From Lachnospiraceae bacterium (GTDB taxonomy: Bacteria; Bacillota; Clostridia; Lachnospirales; Lachnospiraceae), in assembly GCA_003484785.1 (NCBI GenBank), contig DNAD01000128.1:1-5887 (forward strand): a stretch of DNA of 5,887 nt. Reading direction: 5' to 3'. Below the pieces are notes generated by a model. It saw only the letters and a list, made by a program, of their open reading frames with translations, was not told the origin of the DNA and made no database searches. Below, piece by piece: positions 1 through 5,656 of this stretch. How positions within the stretch are numbered: the first letter of the stretch is position 1; each line of letters opens with the position of its first letter. The translations under genes and the position numbers were made by a program.

Positions 1-915
1 ACCATGAGAACCTTCCATACCGGAGGCGTTGCGGGTGATGACATTACTCAGGGTCTTCCCAGAGTAGAGGAGCTCTTTGAGGCAAGAAAGCCCAAGGGAC
101 TTGCAATAATCTCCGAGATCGCCGGAACCGCGGTGGTTGAGGATACCAGAAAGAAGAAAGAGGTAGTTGTCACAAATGCCGAGACCGGAGAGATCAAGAG
201 ATATCTTATCCCCTTCGGTTCGAGGATAACCGCCCTGATAACCGATAATCCGGGGGGCGTAGAGATCGCTGCCGGAGATCCTCTGACAGACGGTTCGGTA
301 AATCCTCATGATATCCTTAAGATAAAGGGGATCGATTCGGTTCAGGATTATATGATAAGCGAGGTTCAGAAGGTTTACAGGCTTCAGGGTGTTGATATCA
401 ATGATAAGCATATTGAGGTCATAGTCCGTCAGATGCTTAAGAAGATCCGTATCGAGGAGAACGGTGATTCGGAATATATGCCGGGCGCGCTGGTGGATCT
501 GCTGGAGTATGAGGACATGAATGAGCGGCTTATAGCGGAAGGCAAGAAGCCTGCGGACGGAAAGCGCATTATGCTCGGTATCACCAAGGCAGCGCTTGCC
601 ACCAATTCCTTCCTCTCCGCCGCATCCTTCCAGGAGACCACGAAGGTTCTGACCGAAGCGGCCATAAAGGGTAAGGTCGATCCTCTTATCGGTCTTAAGG
701 AAAACGTTATCATCGGTAAGCCGATCCCTGCCGGAACCGGTATGAGAAGGTACCGTGATGTTGTACTGGATACGAGTATAGCAGATGAGTACGGCACCAC
801 TCCCGAGGATGAATATCCTGAGGATGATTATCCCGAAGACGATATGTATGACGAGGGCGATGAGGCGGTCAGCGAGATCGATGAGACCGAAGAGATCGCA
901 GAGGATGCAGAATAA
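1..915 (+). CDS. rpoC: DNA-directed RNA polymerase subunit beta' (C-terminal ~304 residues; 5' end outside window)
   Basis: This is the C-terminal part of the RNA polymerase beta' subunit, the catalytic-core partner of beta. The reading frame is open from base 1, so the gene begins left of the window. The ATG at 4 is internal, within the family motif [11 protein letters not shown]. Other conserved beta' blocks follow in order: [72 protein letters not shown] and [17 protein letters not shown]. The conserved fold ends near base 780. The last ~40 residues form a strongly acidic tail containing two YPEDD repeats, and the gene stops with TAA at 913-915. A terminator lies 20 nt downstream, and the next gene is convergent, so rpoC ends its transcription unit here. 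The identification is secure. The role of the acidic tail is not known from the sequence. Confidence 0.98.
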   Translation, partial: TMRTFHTGGVAGDDITQGLPRVEELFEARKPKGLAIISEIAGTAVVEDTRKKKEVVVTNAETGEIKRYLIPFGSRITALITDNPGGVEIAAGDPLTDGSVNPHDILKIKGIDSVQDYMISEVQKVYRLQGVDINDKHIEVIVRQMLKKIRIEENGDSEYMPGALVDLLEYEDMNERLIAEGKKPADGKRIMLGITKAALATNSFLSAASFQETTKVLTEAAIKGKVDPLIGLKENVIIGKPIPAGTGMRRYRDVVLDTSIADEYGTTPEDEYPEDDYPEDDMYDEGDEAVSEIDETEEIAEDAE

Positions 916-935
916 AAAAGAATTTTACGTTAGCG

Positions 936-963
936 AAAGCCGGGGTTTATGCCCCGGCTTTTC
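936..963 (+). terminator. Rho-independent terminator after rpoC, possibly shared by the convergent operon
   Basis: A perfect 10-bp stem (936-945 with 952-961, core GCCGGGG/CCCCGGC) has a 6-nt loop (946-951). It runs into TTTT at 959-962 on the + strand. It begins 20 nt after the rpoC stop. Read on the minus strand, the same hairpin lies about 53 nt after the pilT stop but has only a short T run, so bidirectional use is plausible but weaker. Confidence 0.88.
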
Positions 964-1014
964 TATGCCTGCTCTTATTGTTTATAGCGCGCGATCAGGG
1001 TAAGATTGCGGCGA

Positions 1015-2400
1015 TCATTTTTTCTTTCCGAACAGTCCGTGCTTCTTTGTATCACCGTGCTCGGAAACCTTGCTCCCTTTTGCCTTTAGGGGCGCAGGAG
1101 AAGCCTTTGCCGGGCTCTTTTCGTCATCACCCCAGTCACCCCAGTCATCGGAACTGTCCTCCCATTTTGAGGAATATGCCGCGTCGTCATTGCTCGGGGC
1201 GGAAACAAGGTTGCTCAGGGCATCCTTTGATACTGCCTTTTTCCCTTTTTTATCAGCCTTGTCCCTGGCCTTCTTTCCGGAAGCCGGATTCAAACCGCCC
1301 GGTGCATCGTCCTCCATGTTTTTCCTCTTTCCCAGATAATAGATCTTATTGCCCAGGTTCTCGGGATTCGTTGTATAGGAATAGGCGGTCTTTTCACTGA
1401 TGATACCATCGTTGTAGAGGTTTAGGAGACTGGTGTTCATCGAGATCATTCCCTCCTGGGAGGAGGTATCTATGATGGAATCAATGCTCTGGATCTTCTG
1501 ATCCCTTATATTGGTTCTGATGGCAGGATTGAGAGTCATTATCTCAAAGGCAGGAACCACCGTTCCCTGCTCAGAGGGAAGCAGCTGCTGGGATACCACC
1601 GCCTGGAGCACCATTGACAGCTGGATGTAGATCTGATGCTGCTGGTTGGGCGGGAAGGAGTCTATTATCCTTTCAATGGTATTGGCAGCCCCGATGGTGT
1701 GAAGGGTTGAGAGAACGAGGTGCCCGGTCTCAGCCGCGGTCATGGCGACACTGATGGTTTCCGAGTCACGCATCTCTCCAAGCAGTATAACGTCAGGGCT
1801 TTGACGGAGAGAGGCTCTTAAGGCGGTCAGATAACTGTCGGTATCCGAGATGATCTCCCTCTGGCTTACAATGCTCTTTTTGTGGACATGGAGGTACTCC
1901 AGAGGATCCTCAAGGGTAATGATATGAGCCTGTCTGGTAGAATTGATGTGATCCACCATACAGGCCAGGGTAGTGGACTTGCCGCTTCCGGCCGGACCGG
2001 TCACCAGAACAAGCCCCTTTTTGCGGTCGGCCAGGTGTATAATGCTTTCAGGTATTCCCAGATCGTTGGGATCCGGGATGTTGAAATTAATGACCCTGAT
2101 GACAGCGGAAAGGGAACCCCTCTGTTTAAAGGCGGACATCCTGAACCTGGCAACGCCCCTTAAGGCAAAGGAAAAATCATCATCCCCGGTATTTACAAGC
2201 CTGTCCATGCTCCGGTGCCCCGCAAGGTCATAGATGGCGGTGATAAGCTCTGAGGTGGCAGCCGGCATGAGCCTTTCCTCGCCCTCGGTATATATCGCGC
2301 CGTTTGCCTTATAGGACAGCTGACGGCCGGCTACGATGAAAATATCCGAGGCCTGTCCTTCCTTGGTTATCTTGGCTAAAGTCTCTACTACATCCTGCAT
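1015..2400 (-). CDS. pilT: PilT-like type IV pilus / type II secretion ATPase with charged C-terminal extension
   Basis: This is a hexameric AAA+ secretion ATPase of the PilT (twitching/retraction) group, expected on the cytoplasmic face of the pilus machine and acting on the PilC platform. In the 461-aa protein the motifs fall in family order: Walker A GPAGSGKST (~135-143), Asp box TLEDPLEYLH (~162-171), Walker B PDVILLGEMRD (~202-212) and His box TGHLVLSTLHT (~225-235). AIRTNIRD (~293-300) matches the AIRNLIRE-type motif of PilT retraction ATPases. The PilT homology ends near residue 355, close to the usual ~345-aa length. About 100 further residues are rich in Lys, Asp, Ser and Pro, with a DWGDWGDDE patch and a Lys-rich end. 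The ATG at 2400 is chosen because AGGAG lies 6 nt upstream. A TTG nine codons further upstream would place this Shine-Dalgarno inside the gene. It lies 19 nt after the 168-aa gene and is the last gene of the operon. Confidence 0.92.
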   Translation of the reverse strand: MQDVVETLAKITKEGQASDIFIVAGRQLSYKANGAIYTEGEERLMPAATSELITAIYDLAGHRSMDRLVNTGDDDFSFALRGVARFRMSAFKQRGSLSAVIRVINFNIPDPNDLGIPESIIHLADRKKGLVLVTGPAGSGKSTTLACMVDHINSTRQAHIITLEDPLEYLHVHKKSIVSQREIISDTDSYLTALRASLRQSPDVILLGEMRDSETISVAMTAAETGHLVLSTLHTIGAANTIERIIDSFPPNQQHQIYIQLSMVLQAVVSQQLLPSEQGTVVPAFEIMTLNPAIRTNIRDQKIQSIDSIIDTSSQEGMISMNTSLLNLYNDGIISEKTAYSYTTNPENLGNKIYYLGKRKNMEDDAPGGLNPASGKKARDKADKKGKKAVSKDALSNLVSAPSNDDAAYSSKWEDSSDDWGDWGDDEKSPAKASPAPLKAKGSKVSEHGDTKKHGLFGKKK

Positions 2401-2406
2401 TTCTTT

Positions 2407-2411
2407 CTCCT
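2407..2411 (-). promoter_or_regulatory. Shine-Dalgarno AGGAG fixing the pilT start
   Basis: Read on the minus strand, AGGAG precedes the ATG at 2400-2398 by 6 nt (AAAGAA). This favours a 461-aa product over the 470-aa one that would start at a TTG overlapping the pre-gene spacer. Confidence 0.8.
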
Positions 2412-2419
2412 GTTTCGGT

Positions 2420-2926
2420 TTAATCAAACATCAGTCCGTTTTCTTCTATCTCATCCCGCAGCTCATCCTGCCAGCTTGAGTTTACGACCACAGAGTAGCT
2501 CTGTATGTCAAAGCACCTTTCATCAGCGGAGGAGGGGTACAGTATACTGAGCACCACGTTCAGATCCTGGCGTTCATTTATATTTACCAGGAAGGAGAGA
2601 GTACGGACACCGTTTGTCTCATCATTCTTCCAGGTGTAATCAAGGCTGTCTGCGAATCGATCCTCAAGCTCCCTGTAATAGGAGGACTCGGAGGCCGCGG
2701 CCGCATAGCTTGAAAAGATGCCGTCAAGCTCAGCCAGGCGCCTGTCGGCTTCAAGTCCCGCTTTATAATATTCGGTTGTCTTGTCGGCGGTCTGGCGGCT
2801 CAGCCTGTAATCGGAGTTGGCGCTTAAGAAGGAAAGCCCCGCGAAGGTCACCAGACACAGTAGAACGAAGGCCACCAGGACCGAGGAGGTGCCTATATTC
2901 ATTCCACCCGTATTCTTTTTTCCCAT
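2420..2926 (-). CDS. Single-TM membrane-anchored protein of the pilus operon (168 aa)
   Basis: I do not recognise a named family. The protein has a short Lys-rich N-terminus (MGKKNTGG), one strong hydrophobic segment at ~14-36, and a ~130-residue polar domain that should lie outside the cytoplasm. Residues ~40-100 are rich in charged residues and probably helical. The second half contains strand-like stretches (RTLSFLVNI, LNVVLSILY, SYSVVVNSSW), and the protein ends in an acidic helix-like segment. This layout resembles a minor pilin or pilus-assembly accessory protein, but no cleaved prepilin motif is evident. The ATG at 2926 has AGAGG 8 nt upstream, and that Shine-Dalgarno directly abuts repeat hairpin HP-c at 2940. 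The gene ends 19 nt before pilT and follows the 145-aa gene after a 199-nt gap filled by two tandem hairpin repeats. It is clearly a gene; its function is inferred from context only. Confidence 0.85.
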   Translation of the reverse strand: MGKKNTGGMNIGTSSVLVAFVLLCLVTFAGLSFLSANSDYRLSRQTADKTTEYYKAGLEADRRLAELDGIFSSYAAAASESSYYRELEDRFADSLDYTWKNDETNGVRTLSFLVNINERQDLNVVLSILYPSSADERCFDIQSYSVVVNSSWQDELRDEIEENGLMFD

Positions 2927-2939
2927 TTATGATACCTCT

Positions 2940-3028
2940 GCGCCGATTTGCAACGCAAATCGTGCGCTTAGGAACGATCCTTGGATCGTTCCGATCCGTC
3001 TGCTTTTTTAGACCGGATCATTTCCTCT
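2940..3028. repeat. Three-hairpin intergenic repeat, copy 1
   Basis: This unit contains three consecutive stem-loops. HP-c (2940-2967) pairs GCGCCGATTTGC with GCAAATCGTGCGC around loop AAC, leaving one unpaired T. HP-b (2971-2992) is GGAACGATCC/GGATCGTTCC with a TT loop. HP-a (2993-3019) pairs GATCCG-TCT with AGACCGGATC around a T-rich loop, with one bulge where the next copy has an extra G. The linker 3020-3028 ends in CCTCT (AGAGG on the coding strand). HP-c directly abuts the Shine-Dalgarno of the 168-aa gene. Confidence 0.9.
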
Positions 3029-3109
3029 GCGCCGATTTGCAACGCAAATCGTGCGCTTAGGAACGATCTTTGGATCGTTCCGATCCGGTCTGCTTTTTAA
3101 GACCGGATC
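3029..3109. repeat. Three-hairpin intergenic repeat, copy 2 (tandem)
   Basis: This is a direct tandem copy of the preceding unit at an 89-bp period. The core hairpin segment (81 positions here) differs only by one C-to-T change, one T-to-A change and one extra G. HP-c is at 3029-3056. HP-b is at 3060-3081 and gains a T-G wobble at the loop. HP-a at 3082-3109 has a perfect 9-bp stem GATCCGGTC/GACCGGATC around a 10-nt loop. The unit ends 16 nt before the stop codon of the 145-aa gene. Neither strand has a T tract directly after HP-a that would make it a conventional terminator. Confidence 0.9.
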
Positions 3110-3125
3110 ATTTACATAATAAAAT

Positions 3126-3563
3126 TTATTCCGTAGTGCCCGTGTATTTGGAGGCCGTCAGCGTATAGATCTCGGAGTCGTCTTCCAGGATCCTGACAGA
3201 TACGGTGACAGTCTGAAGCTTTTTTTCGGGCTTAAGCTCAAGGCTTGCAATATAGGCGCTTTCATCCTGCGCGCTGCAGGGCTCGAAATCCTTATCATAG
3301 TAGGCAGTGAGCTCAAGCTCTCCGCTCTCCACTGCCATGGGGTAGGCTTTAAGGATGCTCTCAATGCTGCCGTCTGTTCCTCTTACCACGTCGGCAAAGC
3401 CCTGGGCAATGATCACTGCGTGATTTAATTCCCTGGTCTGCCGGTCGAGAAGGTGGGCGTTTACGAAGGCCTGTACACATACCGCGCTTGCCACCGAGAA
3501 AAACAGGACTATTATTATCATTTCCATCAGGAACAGGGAGGTTCCGGCATTTTTCCTCTTCAT
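3126..3563 (-). CDS. Pseudopilin-like membrane-anchored protein (145 aa)
   Basis: The N-terminus, MKRKNAG followed by TSLFLMEMIIIVLFFSVASA, is a short basic leader, a Gly, and a long hydrophobic helix (~9-33). This is the plan of type IV pilins and type II secretion pseudopilins. The conserved acidic residue appears as Glu14, seven positions after Gly7 rather than the usual five, so classic prepilin peptidase cleavage is uncertain. After the helix come a polar helical stretch (NAHLLDRQTRELNHAVIIAQ) and a mixed globular domain with strand-like segments (ELELTAYYD, LQTVTVSVRI). It holds a single Cys in the exported half. The ATG overlaps the stop of the 164-aa gene by 4 nt (ATGA), so translation is probably coupled, and its own Shine-Dalgarno is weak. 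Role as a minor pseudopilin is an inference. Confidence 0.82.
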   Translation of the reverse strand: MKRKNAGTSLFLMEMIIIVLFFSVASAVCVQAFVNAHLLDRQTRELNHAVIIAQGFADVVRGTDGSIESILKAYPMAVESGELELTAYYDKDFEPCSAQDESAYIASLELKPEKKLQTVTVSVRILEDDSEIYTLTASKYTGTTE

Positions 3564-4054
3564 TTGTATTCCGCCCTGCTGTAGTGAGCAACATAGAAAT
3601 CTATGCTGTTATCATCCACATCCTTTATCATGAATCTGTAGAGCGAGTCGTTTATCTGCTCGATGTTAAAGGAATTAACCTCCAGAATGCTCTGTCCGGC
3701 GGAATAGATCGGGTCGTATTCGGCAGGGGTGGTCAGCTCCTTCAGAGAACCGTTCGACTCATACAGGTAGGTATAATAGCTTTGGTCGTTGTAGGTCTCG
3801 GTAAGCCTGAGAACCGGCCTGTCGCCGTCAAAAACAACCGAAACGCCATCCTCAGAATCGTGCTGCCTGATCTTTTCGCTTATATAGGCGATGGAGGTAC
3901 GGGCGTTGTAATTGGTATCGGCATCGGCAACGACCTTTTTATAGATACGTGCGCCAAAGAGTACAATAAAAAGAGCGGATATCATGAACACCGCAAAAAG
4001 CGCCAGTATGAAGAGCATGTCGACTATGGATCTTCCGCGTCTTCTGAAATTCAA
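3560..4054 (-). CDS. DUF4860-like membrane-anchored protein of the pilus operon (164 aa, TTG start)
   Basis: A short basic N-terminus (MNFRRRGRS) leads into a hydrophobic helix at ~11-35 (VDMLFILALF and onward). A ~125-residue exported domain follows, with the conserved-looking stretch NARTSIAYISEKIRQHD and several Tyr-rich strand-like segments. The layout resembles Clostridia proteins I recall as DUF4860, found beside pilus and type II secretion genes; this family call is from memory and only moderately certain. The start is taken as the TTG at 4054-4052 because a perfect AGGAGG (4061-4066) lies 6 nt upstream. The ATG inside the spacer is out of frame and meets a stop after two codons. A further upstream TTG at 4075 lies inside repeat hairpin HP-c and would put the Shine-Dalgarno inside the gene. 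The 3' end overlaps the 145-aa pseudopilin-like gene by 4 nt. Confidence 0.85.
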   Translation of the reverse strand: MNFRRRGRSIVDMLFILALFAVFMISALFIVLFGARIYKKVVADADTNYNARTSIAYISEKIRQHDSEDGVSVVFDGDRPVLRLTETYNDQSYYTYLYESNGSLKELTTPAEYDPIYSAGQSILEVNSFNIEQINDSLYRFMIKDVDDNSIDFYVAHYSRAEYK

Positions 4055-4060
4055 GCCATA

Positions 4061-4066
4061 CCTCCT
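4061..4066 (-). promoter_or_regulatory. Shine-Dalgarno AGGAGG fixing a TTG start
   Basis: Read on the minus strand, AGGAGG is followed by a 6-nt spacer (TATGGC) and then TTG at 4054-4052. It is the strongest ribosome-binding site in the window and lies 2 nt from hairpin HP-c of repeat copy 3. Confidence 0.75.
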
Positions 4067-4068
4067 AT

Positions 4069-4188
4069 GCGCCAATTTGCCATAGGCAAATTGTGTGCTT
4101 CGGCATGATCTTCAGATCATGCCGGTTCGGTCTGATATCAGACCGAACAATTTCCTTTGCGCCAATTTGCTGTAAGCAAATTGTGCGC
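4069..4188. repeat. Three-hairpin intergenic repeat, diverged copy 3 plus an extra HP-c
   Basis: The modules occur in the order HP-c, HP-b, HP-a, HP-c. The first HP-c (4069-4098) pairs GCGCCAATTTGCC with GGCAAATTGTGTGC. HP-b (4102-4123) pairs GGCATGATCT with AGATCATGCC. HP-a (4125-4148) is a perfect 24-nt palindrome. After an AATTTCCTTT-type linker a second HP-c (4159-4188) pairs GCGCCAATTTGCT with AGCAAATTGTGCGC. Compared with copies 1 and 2 the stem sequence has changed on both arms together, so pairing is kept. The final base overlaps the TAG stop of the 112-aa gene. Confidence 0.88.
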
Positions 4189-4526
4189 TATTCCGTATAC
4201 TTTTCGATTATCATTACACTGGGCATGATGTTCGACCCGATGGATTCGTAGCTTACTATATATTTGCTATGGTCATAGGTAAGGCCGTAGTGTTCCTCGA
4301 TATAGCTCAGGGACGGCGGATACACGCCCTCTACGGCATAGCAGTGGACGATATCCTTGGTAACGGCCTTCTCAAGCAGGCTTCTGTCATCGGTAAGAGT
4401 GCTGTTTGATACAGAGTTTATACCGATAATAAAGACGGCGATCACCAGTGCAAACACCAGGATCGAAAGAGTCTGCCCGTTGAATATTCTTTTGAGAGGA
4501 TCGGGTCTGTTAAATCTGTTTTTCAT
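4188..4526 (-). CDS. Small single-TM protein of the pilus operon (112 aa)
   Basis: I do not recognise a named family. The N-terminus is basic (MKNRFNRPDPLKRIF). A hydrophobic segment spans ~18-36, and a ~75-residue domain follows with the stretch GVYPPSLSYIEEHYGLTYD near residues 67-85. That stretch recalls the short soluble domains of pseudopilin-like proteins, in which a YPPSL-type segment follows the helix. The protein ends in strand-like segments (KYIVSYESI, PSVMIIEKY). There is one Cys at ~62. The ATG at 4526 has only a weak GAG-type Shine-Dalgarno. The gene lies 65 nt after pilC, with an isolated HP-a hairpin in the gap, and its TAG stop overlaps the last base of repeat copy 3. Position and membrane layout suggest a minor component or assembly factor of the pilus system; this is inference. 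Confidence 0.8.
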   Translation of the reverse strand: MKNRFNRPDPLKRIFNGQTLSILVFALVIAVFIIGINSVSNSTLTDDRSLLEKAVTKDIVHCYAVEGVYPPSLSYIEEHYGLTYDHSKYIVSYESIGSNIMPSVMIIEKYTE

Positions 4527-4549
4527 ATTCTCAGTATTGTTATGCCGAA

Positions 4550-4570
4550 CCGGTCTGCTTTTCAGACCGG
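4550..4570. repeat. Isolated HP-a hairpin between pilC and the 112-aa gene
   Basis: CCGGTCTG (4550-4557) pairs perfectly with CAGACCGG (4563-4570) around a CTTTT loop. Stem and loop match HP-a of copies 1 and 2 (GGTCTGCTTTTT... GACCGG), and a GATCCATTTCCTT linker-like segment follows at 4579-4591. It seems to be a reduced or decayed repeat unit without HP-b or HP-c. Confidence 0.7.
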
Positions 4571-4591
4571 AAGGAATGATCCATTTCCTTA

Positions 4592-5641
4592 CTACCCGAT
4601 ACTGGACATAATGCTCATAAGGGGCATCATGACCGAAAGGAGTATCAGGCAGACGATGATCGAAAAAACTATAACGAGGGTCGGCTCCAGAATGGAAATT
4701 ATGTTTCCTATCCTGTCATCTATTTCTGATTCGTAATTTTTGGCTATCTTTGCGAGGGCCTTGTCAACCGCTCCGGATTTTCCTCCCACGGAGATCATCC
4801 TGGAGTAGAGATTGTTAAAGATCTGGCTGTCCACGAGGGCATCTGTAAAGGAAAGACCGCCTCTGATCATTTTGCGGCATTCGCCTATCTTTAATTCCAC
4901 CTCTTTGTTGTCGACTATCTTTTCAACCATCTGAAGGCTCTCATCAGGCCCGAGGTTGGTGTTCATGGTAAGCGCCATGCTGCTGGCGAAGCGCCCTGCG
5001 GCTATCTTATTATAGAAGCCCTTTGTAAGAGGAAACTTTTGCAGAAACCGACCGAAGGCCTTTTTACCGGAATCTGTCTTTGAAAAGATGAAATACAGAG
5101 CAATGATGATCAGCAGGAGAGCCATCAGAACAAGAGAGTATCTGCTTATGGCATTTCCGAGGTTTAAGAGCCCCCTTGAGAAGCCGCTCATTTCGGAGCC
5201 CAGCTGAATGAATACCTGGTTGAATACAGGGAGCACCTTTATAATAAGAACAAGGATGACGATGAACATCATAAATATTATCAGAAGAGGATAAGTAACA
5301 GCGTTTTTTATCCCCTGTGCGATGTTCTCTTCTCTGTCATAGTAGTCGGCAAGAGAATGGGCCACGTCGTCGGTTTTACCGCTTCGCTCACCTATTGCTA
5401 TCATGTCGAGAGCATATTTGGGAAAGACCCCGGCGCTTTCGAAGGCCTTGGAAAGCGGTTTTCCCTCGTGAAGAGTCTCCAGCATTACCGCCAGGATGTT
5501 TTTTCCTTCGGTGCTGACAGCATCCTCCAGCATGATCTGGATCCCGTCGGTGTGATTGAGACCGGCGTCCAGGGTCATGGCAAACTGGTCGAAAAACATG
5601 CCCAGCTCCTTATTATTCAGCTCCTTCTGCTTCTTAGCCAT
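4592..5641 (-). CDS. pilC: PilC/GspF-like inner-membrane platform protein of a type IV pilus / type II secretion system
   Basis: This is the polytopic platform protein that couples the cytoplasmic assembly ATPases to the growing pilus or pseudopilus. The 349-aa product has two T2SF-type halves (~9-130 and ~205-330). Each carries the family's Gly-x-x-Ser-Gly signature: GERSG at 84-88 and GGKSG at 286-290. Predicted membrane segments lie at ~117-138, ~170-187 and ~315-345, as expected for GspF/PilC. The usual ~400-aa family members have a longer N-terminal lead; here the first T2SF half begins almost at once. The ATG at 5641 is chosen because AGAGAGG lies 8 nt upstream. An upstream in-frame ATG at 5686 would lie inside the structured leader. 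It is the first gene of the operon visible in the window. The leader holds an HP-c hairpin split by a ~192-bp inverted-repeat element. Confidence 0.93.
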   Translation of the reverse strand: MAKKQKELNNKELGMFFDQFAMTLDAGLNHTDGIQIMLEDAVSTEGKNILAVMLETLHEGKPLSKAFESAGVFPKYALDMIAIGERSGKTDDVAHSLADYYDREENIAQGIKNAVTYPLLIIFMMFIVILVLIIKVLPVFNQVFIQLGSEMSGFSRGLLNLGNAISRYSLVLMALLLIIIALYFIFSKTDSGKKAFGRFLQKFPLTKGFYNKIAAGRFASSMALTMNTNLGPDESLQMVEKIVDNKEVELKIGECRKMIRGGLSFTDALVDSQIFNNLYSRMISVGGKSGAVDKALAKIAKNYESEIDDRIGNIISILEPTLVIVFSIIVCLILLSVMMPLMSIMSSIG

Positions 5642-5649
5642 GGAATATT

Positions 5650-5656
5650 CCTCTCT
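5650..5656 (-). promoter_or_regulatory. Shine-Dalgarno AGAGAGG of pilC
   Basis: Read on the minus strand, AGAGAGG is followed by an 8-nt spacer and ATG at 5641. It directly abuts the foot of hairpin HP-c at 5657 and supports the 349-aa start over the upstream ATG at 5686. Confidence 0.75.

Noticed and set aside
978..1400. 140-codon + strand ORF opposite the pilT tail
   Set aside because: It is a shadow of the low-complexity charged tail on the other strand, rich in Pro, Arg, Ser and His with no recognisable domain, and lies just after the rpoC terminator.
2401..2427. TTG start giving a 470-aa PilT-like protein
   Set aside because: The nine extra codons contain the AGGAG that best serves the ATG at 2400.
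2968..3021. 17-codon ORF within repeat copy 1 on the minus strand, preceded by AGAGG
   Set aside because: The spacer to the ATG is only 2 nt. The equivalent frame in copy 2 meets TAA after four codons, so it is not conserved.
2940..3109. CRISPR array
   Set aside because: There are only two tandem ~89-bp units, each made of three internal palindromes. There are no unique spacers and no cas genes.
3082..3109. HP-a as an intrinsic terminator inside the operon
   Set aside because: The T-rich tract is in the loop, not after the stem, and the minus-strand transcript has no U run directly following it.
2927..4188. Integron attC sites
   Set aside because: The hairpins lie between functionally linked genes of one operon, are near-perfect palindromes, and show no clear paired RYYYAAC/GTTRRRY core sites or integrase.
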